Positions 23,388-32,800 of a DNA stretch of 64,000 nucleotides are shown in pieces (within the stretch, counting starts at the first letter, position 1; each line of letters begins with the position of its first letter). The notes under the pieces are model-generated. The model had not been told where the DNA came from. It searched no databases and saw only the letters and a list, made by a program, of their open reading frames with translations. The position numbers were made by a program, and so were the translations under genes. Source of the DNA: Streptomyces sp. NRRL B-1347 (GTDB lineage: Bacteria > Actinomycetota > Actinomycetes > Streptomycetales > Streptomycetaceae); NCBI RefSeq assembly GCF_000720325.1, contig NZ_JOJM01000037.1:69924-133923 (forward strand), written 5' to 3'.

Positions 23388-25823
23388 ATGGGGATCAGGC
23401 GGCGGCTGCGGGCCGAGGTCAAGCGCGTCGACGGGTTGCGGGCCGCGCGCGAAGGGCGCTGGCAGGCCGCCCGTGACGACCTCACCCTCGCCCTGGAGGC
23501 GCTCACCGCCGAAGGTCTGAGCGACGAACTGCCCAAGGCGCTCGAACCCCTGGTCACCGCCTGCATGATGGCGGGACTCCTGGACGAGGCGGAGCGGCGC
23601 GCCATCGACTACCGCGCGTGGGCCGCCGACCACGGCAGCCCCGAGGACCGGGCCATCGCCCTCGGGAAGTACGGGGAGGTGGTCGCGCAGATCGGGCGTC
23701 TCGTCGAGGCGGCCGAGGCGTTCCGCGAGGCCCTGGTGGCGCTGGGCGAGCCCGCTGACGAGGCGGGCCGGGAACTGCGCTGGTCCCTGCTGAGCAACCT
23801 GGGCAGCGCCCTCGCCCACGCCGGGCGCTTCGGCGATGCGGAGCAGGTGCAGCGCCGGGCCTTCGATGTCGCGCGGGAGCTGGACAGCGCCCCCAGGGCG
23901 GCCCTCGCCGCGAGCCAGTTGAGCCTGGCGGTCAACGGGGTCGGGCACCGGGAGCGGGCGCTGGAGTGGGCCGAGGCCGCCCACCGCCTGGTGCGGCCTG
24001 ACGACGACGACCTCGTGGTGGCCGAGGTCGAGGGCAATCGCGCGCTGGCCCTGAGCCGCGCGGGCCACACCGACGAGGCCGAAGAGGCCATGCGGCGGGC
24101 TTGGGCCGCCGCCCGGAACATCCCGCTGATGGCCCAGCAGGCGCAGGTGACGAGGCTTGAGGTGCTCAGCCGGGCGGGGCGGCACGACGAGGCCGTGGCC
24201 ATGGCCGACGCGCTGCTCGCCGCGCTGCCTTTGGGGCAGCCGCGGCAGCGTGCCGTCGCCCTCAACCTCCGGGCGGGCATCCGCCTCCAAGGAGGCCGCC
24301 CCGGCGAGGCGATCGCGGACCTGGAGAGCGCCCTCGAACTGAAGCAGCGCATCGCCGATCATCGGGGTATGGCGACCGGCCACCTCAATCTGGCGCACGC
24401 CTTCCTGGGCGCGGGGAACCTGCCCTCCGCCCGTCACCACGCGCGGCGGGCCGAGGAGTTGTGGGAGCCCCTGCTGCGGGCCGCGAGCGACGAGGCGGGT
24501 TCGGTCGGCCTCTTCGACGTGCACGCCACGGCCCTCACCCAGGTCGCCCAGGAGCTGCGGCTCGGCGTCGACGACGTGACCGGGGCGCTTGAGGCCGCCG
24601 AGCGGGGCCGCTCCGGCCCGTTGAGCGAGCGCATCCGCGCGGCCCGCCCCGCGCGGGCCCAGGTGCCCGCGGAGCCGCCCGGCAGCGAGCGGATGCGCCG
24701 CCTTGCCCGCCGCCTGGGAGCGACGCTGCTCGTGTACGCCCCGCACTTCGAGATCGAGGCCGTCAGCGGCCAGGCCCCGCGGCTGCGGGAGGTCCACATG
24801 TGGGTGGTGACTCCCGACGGGGACATCCACCACGAGGTGCAACATGAGGTGACCGACCACGACCGCGTGGACGAGTCGCGGCCGGTGGACCTGCTGGACG
24901 CCGTACGGCAGTTGGAGAGCCAGGTCGGCGATGCCGCGCTCATGGCGGGGTGGGCCGAGGTCCTGCTGGGGAAGGTCGCGCGGCTGCTGCCTTCGGGGCC
25001 GGCCGCGCGCCTGGTCATCGTGCCGCAGCGCGGACTGTGGTCGGTGCCCTTCGCCGCGCTGCCCGTCGGCGCGGGGGAACCGCTCGTGAGCCGGTGCTCC
25101 CTCACCCTGGTGCCGTCCCTGCACGCCCTGGAACTGATCGCGCACGAGGACGTGTGGCGCGCCGGCGGACGGGAGCCCGGGGCGTCCGGCGCACTCGTGG
25201 TGGGCGGCGTCCGGGACGCGGTGGTGCCGACCCCGGACGGGCGCCTGTTGCCGCTGTCCGACCTGCCCCTGACCCTGGAGACCGCGCGGGCCGTCGCTCG
25301 CGTGCACGGAGCTTCCGCCCTGGCGGGCGCCGCGGCGACCGTGCCCGCCGTGCTCGACCGGATGGGCTCCGCCGACCTGCTGCACTTCTCCTGTCACGCC
25401 GTGCTCGACGCCCGGCTGCGGCTCGACCAGCTCCCCGGCTGCATCGCGCTGACCCCCGCCGGTGACGAGCACGGCCAGCTCACCAGCACCCTGCTCGCCA
25501 GCACTCCGACCCGGGCCAGGATCGCGGTCCTCGGCTGCTGCGCGACCGGCCAGGGCCTGGTGACCGCCGACGGCGTCCTCGGTCTGGCCCGCACCTTCCT
25601 CATGTCCGGCGTCTCCACGGTCGTCGCCACGCTCTGGGAGGTTCCCGAGGAGCCGACCCACGACGCCCTGGTCTGCTTCCACCAGGAGCTGGCCCTGACC
25701 GACGACCCCGCCGAGGCGCTGCGCCGCGCGATCCTGACGACCCGTCGCAAGTGGCGGGCCCCGGAGATCTGGGCCGCGTTCACCCTCATCGGCTCACCGG
25801 GGCCACGGCGGGACACGCCGTGA
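23388..25823 (+). CDS. TPR-CHAT caspase-like protease
   Basis: 811 residues. Residues of about 20-430 are TPR-like helical repeats (ALGKYGEVVAQIGRLVEAAE; SLLSNLGSALAHAGRFGDAE; TGHLNLAHAFLGAGNLPSA). Residues of about 480-805 form a CHAT (caspase-HetF-associated with TPR) protease domain. The catalytic His is in LLHFSCHA (His670) and the catalytic Cys in VLGCCATG (Cys718). The fold ends with FLMSGVSTVVATLWEVP and a C-terminal FTLIG. ATG 23388 has GGGGGGAGAA about 7 bases upstream; an earlier in-frame ATG at 23328 has none. The gene lies 87 bp after the CATRA gene on the same strand and is the likely effector of the module: CHAT proteases cleave host or sensor proteins when activated. Confidence 0.85.
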   Translation: MGIRRRLRAEVKRVDGLRAAREGRWQAARDDLTLALEALTAEGLSDELPKALEPLVTACMMAGLLDEAERRAIDYRAWAADHGSPEDRAIALGKYGEVVAQIGRLVEAAEAFREALVALGEPADEAGRELRWSLLSNLGSALAHAGRFGDAEQVQRRAFDVARELDSAPRAALAASQLSLAVNGVGHRERALEWAEAAHRLVRPDDDDLVVAEVEGNRALALSRAGHTDEAEEAMRRAWAAARNIPLMAQQAQVTRLEVLSRAGRHDEAVAMADALLAALPLGQPRQRAVALNLRAGIRLQGGRPGEAIADLESALELKQRIADHRGMATGHLNLAHAFLGAGNLPSARHHARRAEELWEPLLRAASDEAGSVGLFDVHATALTQVAQELRLGVDDVTGALEAAERGRSGPLSERIRAARPARAQVPAEPPGSERMRRLARRLGATLLVYAPHFEIEAVSGQAPRLREVHMWVVTPDGDIHHEVQHEVTDHDRVDESRPVDLLDAVRQLESQVGDAALMAGWAEVLLGKVARLLPSGPAARLVIVPQRGLWSVPFAALPVGAGEPLVSRCSLTLVPSLHALELIAHEDVWRAGGREPGASGALVVGGVRDAVVPTPDGRLLPLSDLPLTLETARAVARVHGASALAGAAATVPAVLDRMGSADLLHFSCHAVLDARLRLDQLPGCIALTPAGDEHGQLTSTLLASTPTRARIAVLGCCATGQGLVTADGVLGLARTFLMSGVSTVVATLWEVPEEPTHDALVCFHQELALTDDPAEALRRAILTTRRKWRAPEIWAAFTLIGSPGPRRDTP

Positions 25824-26129
25824 TGCCGACGTCCTGCGGCAGGTCGGGGCGGGGTGCCGCCGCCACCCGGCGGGCTCGCAGCCGTACCGCGCCCGTCGCA
25901 GCGAAAGTTCATTCGATTCGCGGTCGACCGGATCGTCCATCCTGCGTATCTCGTGCGGTGTTGCCCCTGGTCGGCACAGATTGGCCGAGGTCGTCCTAGG
26001 ATCCGTGCGCCGCACGCCGTAGGTTCCTCGTGGTCCCAGACCCCGGCCACCGCTGTAGTCGTCAGGCCGCGGGCGGGCGTGCGAGCGTCCCCTCACGGCC
26101 CTCTCCTGGCTCGTAGCTGGAGGGCCGGT
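25824..26129. other. 306-bp gap after CHAT gene
   Basis: No coding sequence is convincing here, although a frame of the next gene stays open through it. A TAGGAT that could be a -10 element occurs near 25998, without a good -35 at the normal spacing. No hairpin with long arms was found. Confidence 0.4.
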
Positions 26130-26645
26130 ATGCCGACCGCCGTCCACCGCCACGTGGACCCGCGCCGCGCTCCGGGCGCTCGACCGCCGAGGCTGTGCCT
26201 CGCCGTCGAGGTCGGTTGTGCGCCACACACCCAGATGCTCCTGGGCGAGGCCGCCCAGTGCCTGCTCACCGCGATCGGCGCGCCACCGGTGCTCGCGCGG
26301 CGCGCGGCGGAGGTGGCCCGGCTCGGGGCCGACTACGTGGCGGGCCACAGCCAACGGCCGCGCTGCCGCCTGTGGGTGCACACCGGTCCTGACGGCGTCA
26401 CCCTGACCATCACCGACCACGCGGGCACCAGCCCGACCGGTCAGCCCACCTGGCTGCCCGCGTCCTCCGCCGACCAGGAGCAGCCGCTGCCCGAGCCACC
26501 GCACACGTACGCGCAGCGCGAGGCCGACGATGACGACCTCGCGCTGCACCGCACCCCCGAGGGGCACCTCCGCTTCGCCTTCCACGCCTGCTGGCCGACG
26601 GCGGCCGGGGCCCCGGGGGGCGGGGTCAGCCGCGTACCGGAGTGA
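26130..26645 (+). CDS. Hypothetical regulatory protein, possibly degenerate HATPase-like
   Basis: 171 residues. ATG 26130 is preceded by GGAGGG at 6 bases. The order (helix LLGEAAQCLLTAIGAPPVLARRAAEVARLGADYVAGHSQ, strand CRLWVHTGPDGVTLTITDHAG) resembles the helix-strand-D pattern of RsbW/SpoIIAB-type ATPases at their N-box region, but the usual N of that box and the G-box are missing. An ATP-binding role is therefore doubtful. The C terminus overlaps the convergent hydrolase gene by 20 bp. Confidence 0.5.
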   Translation: MPTAVHRHVDPRRAPGARPPRLCLAVEVGCAPHTQMLLGEAAQCLLTAIGAPPVLARRAAEVARLGADYVAGHSQRPRCRLWVHTGPDGVTLTITDHAGTSPTGQPTWLPASSADQEQPLPEPPHTYAQREADDDDLALHRTPEGHLRFAFHACWPTAAGAPGGGVSRVPE

Positions 26646-28176
26646 CCGCGATCGGCGGGAGGGCCCGCAGGCAGGAGGTGTCGCCCGGGGTGTTGGCGCG
26701 GATGAAGTGCGAGGAGACGCCCGTCACGCAGCGGCTCAGCTCAAGCTCGGGCACGTGGCCCATGTTGCGGACGGACAGGAACCGGCTGTCGCGGAACTGC
26801 TTGGCGGCCTTCTTCCCGCTCGCGTCGGGGGTGTTGGAGTCGAGGTCGCCGGACAGGACGAGGACCGGTACGTTCGGCAGCTTCGGCTTCGTGGGCTGGG
26901 CGTCGGGGGTGTTCTTGCCCGGCCAGCCGATGCACACCTCGCCCGCGTCCGTGGTCCCCTCGGTGAAGCCCTTGGCGCTGAACGCGCCGTGCTCACCGGG
27001 GCGCACGGCCGCGAGGGCGGCGCGGTACTGGCGCCACCGCTCGGACAGCGACGCGTCCTTCGACCAGTCCCTGCGGTAGTCGTTGCAGACGACCGCGATG
27101 TACGGCGCCTGGTCCAGCTTGCTGCCCGAGGCGCCCTCCTCGCGCACCAGCTTGCGCAGCGGCGCGGTGTCGCCCTTGACGAACCGGTGCAGGGCGTACG
27201 GCAGTTGGCCGAGCAGCGAGGGCTGGTCCGGCTGGAAGCCGACCTGGCTGCTGGCCGCCTCGAACAGCAGGTTGGCGAGCTTGTCCTCGGTGAACTTCTT
27301 CTTGTAGACGCCGTGGTCGGTGGTGATCGGGATCGTCAGGGGCTTGGTGCGCAGGCGTGCCGCCGTGGTGGCCAGGTCCTTCACTGCCCGCTCTCCGTCG
27401 CACGCCACCGGGACGCTGCGCTCGCAGATCCGGCGCAGGGTCGTCGAGACCGCCTGTGCGCTGGGGCGCGCCATCGTGTCGAGCGCGAGGGGGTAGGCCC
27501 CCGAAAGCACGATGTTGCGTACGTTCTCGGGGTGCCGGGAGGCGTAGACCGGCATCAAGTAGGTGCCGTACGACAGGCCGTACAGGCTGAGCTTGCGCAC
27601 CTTGAGGCGGGCGCGGATGGCGTCGATGTCGTCGGCGGTGGCGGCCGAGGTGAAGCCCGCGGCCTTGGGCCCGAGGTTCTTGCCGCACCGCTCCACGGCG
27701 GCCCGCTGCTGGACGCGCGTGCCGAGCCGGTACTCGGCGTCGGTGACGCCGCACGGGACGCGCTGCGACTTGCCCGTGCCGCGCGGGTCGACGAGCAGCA
27801 CGTCGTGGTCCTTCAGGAGGCCCTCCAGGGCCCAGGTGACCTCCTTGGCCTTGTCGATGAGGGTCTCGCCGGGGCCGCCCGGGTTCAGGGCGACGGTGCC
27901 CTTGGCGGGGCCCGGCGCGCGGTGGCGCACCACCGCGTAGCTCACCTTGACCGTGCCGAGCTTCGGCTTGCCCGTCACCAGCGGGCGCTCCTCCCGGTCG
28001 CAGTCGACCTGGTGCCCGGGCACGCCCGGGCACCAGCCGGGGGCCGCCGCGGCCGCGGGGCCGCTCACCGGCGCCGCCGCCGTGGCCGTCGTGGTCGCGG
28101 TGGGTAGCACCGAGGCCACCACCGCCATCATGCCCACCGCAAGACCCGCGCGCCGCGCCGTGCTCTTGTACGTCAT
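26626..28176 (-). CDS. Secreted alpha/beta-hydrolase, tripeptidyl-aminopeptidase type (SlpD/SlpE-like)
   Basis: 516-residue serine hydrolase. ATG 28176 has GAGGAGAGGG 4-8 bases upstream. A signal peptide spans residues 1-35 (RRAGLAVGMMAVVASVLPTA, ending TATAAAP). The substrate loop VALNPGGPGET and the acid-associated VDPRGTGKS are family motifs. The nucleophile elbow is GLSYG (about residue 215). The C-terminal TAP-like domain includes PVLVLSGDLDSNTPDASG (catalytic Asp region) and NMGHVPEL (His). It releases N-terminal tripeptides or trims secreted proteins outside the cell. It is the first gene after the terminator of the siderophore operon and has no obvious link to it. Confidence 0.85.
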   Translation of the reverse strand: MTYKSTARRAGLAVGMMAVVASVLPTATTTATAAAPVSGPAAAAAPGWCPGVPGHQVDCDREERPLVTGKPKLGTVKVSYAVVRHRAPGPAKGTVALNPGGPGETLIDKAKEVTWALEGLLKDHDVLLVDPRGTGKSQRVPCGVTDAEYRLGTRVQQRAAVERCGKNLGPKAAGFTSAATADDIDAIRARLKVRKLSLYGLSYGTYLMPVYASRHPENVRNIVLSGAYPLALDTMARPSAQAVSTTLRRICERSVPVACDGERAVKDLATTAARLRTKPLTIPITTDHGVYKKKFTEDKLANLLFEAASSQVGFQPDQPSLLGQLPYALHRFVKGDTAPLRKLVREEGASGSKLDQAPYIAVVCNDYRRDWSKDASLSERWRQYRAALAAVRPGEHGAFSAKGFTEGTTDAGEVCIGWPGKNTPDAQPTKPKLPNVPVLVLSGDLDSNTPDASGKKAAKQFRDSRFLSVRNMGHVPELELSRCVTGVSSHFIRANTPGDTSCLRALPPIAVTPVRG

Positions 28177-28357
28177 CGCCCTCTCCTCTGCCTCGGGCCC
28201 CTCGGGCTCCCGGAGTCCCCGGTGTTCCCCGGGTGCGAGCACCACAGTGCGGGGCGGGCTTCACAGGGACGGCAGAGCTACGGCAAAAGCACGTAAGAAT
28301 CGGCTGGCGTCGCTGCTGGACGAGGCCGCGTCGGCAGCGTGCCAGGGGTGTCCGACG

Positions 28358-28401
28358 CACCGGAGGCGGTGACCGGCATGAGCCGGTCACCGCCTCCGGT
28401 G
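28358..28401. terminator. Terminator of the siderophore operon
   Basis: Perfect inverted repeat with 20-bp arms and a 4-base loop (left arm 28358-28377, right arm 28382-28401), 53 bp after the MFS stop. It is the strongest hairpin in the interval between the leftward siderophore operon and the leftward peptidase gene. No other feature is seen in this 277-bp gap. Confidence 0.8.
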
Positions 28402-28453
28402 GTGGCGAGCCGCCCCCGCACGGGTGGCTCGGCCGGGCAGGGCCGGGAGCGCC

Positions 28454-29854
28454 TTACGGCTTCCTGGCCTGGGTCCGGGGCAGTCGTGTCGCCCCGGCGG
28501 CCGCGAAGAGGCAGAAGCCGAGCACCCACCAGAAGGTGTCGCCGAACGCCCAGGAGATGTCGGCGTCGTGGGCGGAGAGCCGGTTCTGCAGGACCACGGC
28601 GAGGACGGCGGTGCCGAGGGAACCGCCCACCGTGTTGAGCAGGTTGAGGGCTCCGGAGGCGCGCGGGAGGTGTTCGGGCTCGATGCGGCTGTAGACGATG
28701 TTCATCACCGGCGCGCCGATCATCGCCATGCCGACGCCCCGCACGGTGAGCGCCGCGGCGATCAGCAGGTCCGGTGGCTCGTGGCCGAGTTGGGTGAACG
28801 GGACCGTGCCGACGACGATCAGCGCGATGCCGGTGACCACCAGGGTCCGCGGCGCCACCTTGTCGATGGTGCGGTTCACGAGGACCGAACCGGCCGCAGC
28901 GCCCAGGCCCTGGGGGGCGAGCAGCAGCCCGGCCTCCCACGCCGAGAGGCCGCGGCCCGTCTGGAAGTACAGCGGCAGCAGGAACATCGTGCCGAACACC
29001 GAAGCGCCCAGGACGAGCAGGGCCAGCGCGGCGGCGCCGAACGGCGGCCGCGTGAACAGGCGCGGGTCGACCAGCGGTGTCCCGCTCGTGCGCAGCCCGT
29101 GCACCGTGAAGGCGACGAGCATCGCCACGCCCGCCGAGACGCCGATCGCGGCCGGCAGCGTGCGGCCGTGGGCGACCTCGGTGAGGCCGAACACCAGCAC
29201 GGCGAGGCCGGGCGACAGGAGTGCGGCGCCGCGCAGGTCGAACGCCGTGCGCTGGGGCGACGGCGGCACCTCGGGCACGTAGCGGCGGGCGAGGAGCACC
29301 GCGGCCGCGCCGATCGGCAGGTTCACCAGGAACAGCCACGGCCAGGACGCCACGCCCAGGATGGAGCCGCCGAGCAGCGGGCCGAGGACCGGCGACAGGA
29401 GCGGCACGACCGACACGACGCTGATCACCTTGCCGGTGCGCTCGCGTCCCGCGATCCGGGCGAGCAGGGCCTGCCCGGTGGCGGGCAGCATCCCGCCGCC
29501 GAGGCCCTGGATCACCCGGAACACGATCAGGCTGGACGCCGACCAGGCGAGCGCGCACAGCGCCGAGCCGAGCAGGAACACGCCCACGGCGGCGATCCAC
29601 GTCCGGCGGCCGCCGAAGCGTCCCGCCAGCCAGCCGGACGCGGGCACGGCCGCCACCACCGCGAGGAGGTAGGCGGTGGAGACCCACTGGATCTCGGTGA
29701 CCGAGGCCCCGAACTCCGCGGACAGGGTGTCGATGCCGACGCTGACGATCGTGGCGTCGACCGTGGCCATGAAGGTGCCGAGCACCAGGATGAACGCGAT
29801 GCGCAGCAGTTCCGCGTCGACCTTCGCGGGCGGTGGTGCGACCTTCTCGCTCAT
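28454..29854 (-). CDS. MFS transporter, DHA2 (EmrB/QacA) family; probable siderophore exporter
   Basis: 466 residues with 12-14 TM helices. TM1 starts at FILVLGTFMATVDATIV, where the D of ATVDATIV is the DHA2 hallmark. The loop motif GWLAGRFGGRR (motif A) and the TM5 antiporter motif LSPVLGPLLGG (motif C, G-P-x-L-G-G) are present. It uses proton motive force to move small molecules outward. It overlaps the NRPS stop by 4 bp (ATGA), so it is translationally coupled to the NRPS and is the natural candidate to export the finished siderophore. It is the last gene of the operon. Confidence 0.88.
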   Translation of the reverse strand: MSEKVAPPPAKVDAELLRIAFILVLGTFMATVDATIVSVGIDTLSAEFGASVTEIQWVSTAYLLAVVAAVPASGWLAGRFGGRRTWIAAVGVFLLGSALCALAWSASSLIVFRVIQGLGGGMLPATGQALLARIAGRERTGKVISVVSVVPLLSPVLGPLLGGSILGVASWPWLFLVNLPIGAAAVLLARRYVPEVPPSPQRTAFDLRGAALLSPGLAVLVFGLTEVAHGRTLPAAIGVSAGVAMLVAFTVHGLRTSGTPLVDPRLFTRPPFGAAALALLVLGASVFGTMFLLPLYFQTGRGLSAWEAGLLLAPQGLGAAAGSVLVNRTIDKVAPRTLVVTGIALIVVGTVPFTQLGHEPPDLLIAAALTVRGVGMAMIGAPVMNIVYSRIEPEHLPRASGALNLLNTVGGSLGTAVLAVVLQNRLSAHDADISWAFGDTFWWVLGFCLFAAAGATRLPRTQARKP

Positions 29855-32800
29855 CGGTCCTCCAGGAGGTCGCGTACGTCGGCGTCGAGGTGGGCGCCCA
29901 GGTCGCGGAGCAGGTCGAGGAGTTCGTCGGCGAGTCCTTCGACGTCCACTCCGGCCCGGTGGGCGAGCACCCCGGTCCAGCCGTCGCCGTCCGGCATGAC
30001 CGTCAGGGTCACCGGGTGGTGGGTGGCCTCGCGGAAGCGGGTGCCCACGACGGTGAGGCCGGGGGCGGGCTCGCGCAGCCGGTCGGGGTCGACCGGATAG
30101 TTCTCGAACACCACGAGGCTGTCGAAGAGGCGGTGACGCCCGGTCAGCCGCTCCAGATCGGTCAGGGCGACGTGCTGGTGCTCGACCAGGGCCCGCTGCC
30201 GGGCCTGGAGGTCGCTGAGCGTCTCGGCGAGCGTGCCGCCGAGACGTGCGCGGACGGGCACGGTGTTGGCGAGCAGACCGATGATCTCCTCGATCCCCTC
30301 CACCTCCGGGGGACGGCAGGCGACCATGGCGCCGAAGCAGACGTCCGCACGCCCGGAGCGCCGGGCGAGAAGGACCGCCCACGCGCCCTGCACCAGCGTG
30401 TTCTGGGTCAGGCCGCGGCGCGCGGCGAGCTGGGCGAGCTCGGCCACCAGGGGCGCGTCGAAGCCGATGAGGGTGGGCTCCTGCCATGACGGGCCCGGCT
30501 CGCCACCGCCCAGATGGTCGCCCTCGGGCAGGGCGTCCAGTTCCGCGGCCCACACGTCGAGGTCGGGCTCGTGGTCGGCGCGCCAGCGCAGATAGTTCCC
30601 GAACGGTACGGGGGCGGGCAGGTCCGCGTCCTCGCCCCGGACGTGGGCGGCGTAGAGGGCGAACAGCTCGGTCAGGACGCGCGGCGCCGACCAGCCGTCG
30701 GAGAGCACGTGATGGGTGGTCAGGACCAGGTCGGCGAGGTCGGGGCCGCGGCGGATCACGGTCAGCCGGACGAGCGGCCCCTCGGCCAGGTCGAAGGGCT
30801 CGGCCAGGTCGGCCGCCAGGACCTCGTCGGCGGGCCCGTCGGACACCCGGAAGTCCGGCCGGGGCGACTCCGGGAGCACCGCGAGGTCCGCGGGGAACAC
30901 GGCGCCCAGGTTCGGATGCCGGGCCAGCAGCCCGGTGCCCGCGGCGCGCAGGGCGTCGACGTCGAGCGGACCGGCGAGCGTGAACGTCGACTGCACGGTG
31001 TACGGGTCGGGGCGCTCGGTGCGCGCGTGCCGCAGCATCACCTCCTGCAGCGGCGTGAGCGGCTGCACCTCGGCGATGGGGCGGCCCCCGTCGAGCGCGC
31101 TGATCTCCGGTGCGGCGGCGGTGCGCACCAGGGCGGCCCGCAGCCGCTCGCCGAGGTCCTCGATCTCGGCGGCGGTGAACAGCGCGGACGGCCAGGTGAT
31201 CCGCACCCCGAGCGCGTCGTCGCGCACCAGGGCGTTGACCATCAGGCTGTGCGGCAGGGGCAGTTCGCCGGTGCCGCCGGAGCCGAGCGGGTCGGCGTCC
31301 GGGGCCGGCTGCCACGGCGTCTCCGCGGTCGGGGCGCCGGGGAACTGGCCGAGGTAGTTCCAGGCGACCTCCGGTGTCACCGGGTCCAGCAGGCCCGCGG
31401 CGGTGAGGATGCCGTGGCCGAGGCCGTCGCCCTGGGCGCGCAGCCGTTCGCGTACGGCGCGCACGTCGTCGCTCGCGTCGAGCCGTACGGGGTGTACGGC
31501 GGTGAACCAGCCGACGGTCTGCGACAGGTCGACCGACGTCGGACGGCCGTGGCTCTCCAGCGCGACCAGGACCTCCGGGGTGCCGCGCCAGGCGTGGAGG
31601 GCCTGGGCGAGCGCCGTCAGGAGGACGGCGTCCGGTGTGCTGCGGTAGGCGGCGGGCAGGGTCGTGATCAGGGCGCGGGTGGTGGCGGCGTCGAGCCGGA
31701 GCTCGTGGTGCGCCGCGGTGGCCACGGTGTCCCGGGCGGGATCGAGCGGCGCGGCGAGCGCCTGGGTGACGGTCATGCGCTGCCAGTGCGGCAGTTCGGC
31801 CCGCCGGTCGGCGTCGCGCAGCGTGCGCGCCCAGCCGACGAAGGACTGGCCGTGCCGGGCCAGGGCGCCGCCGGAGTAGGCGTGCTGGACGTCGTCCAGA
31901 AGGACGCGCCAGGACACCCCGTCGACGACCAGGTGGTGGGCGATCAGGACGAGCCTGCCGGGCCGTTCGGGTCCGGCGTCCACCCACACCGCGCGCAGGA
32001 GCGGTCCGGTGCGCGGGTCCATCGCCTCGCGGGCCGCGGCGACGTGGGCGTCGACCAGGGCACGCAGATCGCCGTCGTCCGCCCGTACGCGGGTGAGGAC
32101 GTCGGCCGCGGTGACGGCGCCGGCCTCGGGGACGCGCAGGGCGTCGGCCACCAACTGGGCGCGCAGTACGTCGTGCCGGGCCAGGAGCGCGTCGAGCACG
32201 GACCGCCAGGTCGTCTCGTCACCGCCCGCGGGCACGCAGATCTCCACCCACTGGCAGAAGCCGTCGGCGGCGGTGCCCGCGCGGCGCAGCAGGTCCCGCA
32301 TGACCGGGGTCAGCGGGGCGTCGCCGGTCACGGGACCGGCGCCGCCGTCCAGGGCGCGGGCCCGCGCGGCGATCCCGGCGACCGTCTCGCCCTCGAACAC
32401 GTCCCGCGCGGTCAGGCCGAGGCCCTTGCGCCGGGCGCGCGAGACCACTTGCAGCGAGACGATGCTGTCGCCGCCGATGGCGAAGAAGTCGTCGTCGGGG
32501 CCGATGTCCTCGGTGCCGAGGACGTCCTGGAACACGCGGAGGAGCACCGCTTCGGCTTCGGTGGCCGGTGCGCGGCGGGCGGCGGCCGCGATCTCGGGGG
32601 CGGGCAGGGCGGCGGCGTCGAGCTTGCCGCTGGGGCTCAGCGGCAGCCGGTCGAGCTCCACGAACGCCGTCGGCACCATGTGGTCGGGCAGTTCGCCCGC
32701 CAGGTACGCGCGGACCTCCGCGGTGTCCAGGTCCGCGCCGTCGGTGGGGATGACGTAGCCGACGAGCCGGTCCTCGCGGACGATCACCGCGCTGGCGCGC

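Noticed and set aside
28454..31987. 1,177-residue MFS protein with a long N-terminal extension
   Set aside because: The extension is an out-of-frame reading of the NRPS; the real MFS start overlaps the NRPS stop at 29854.
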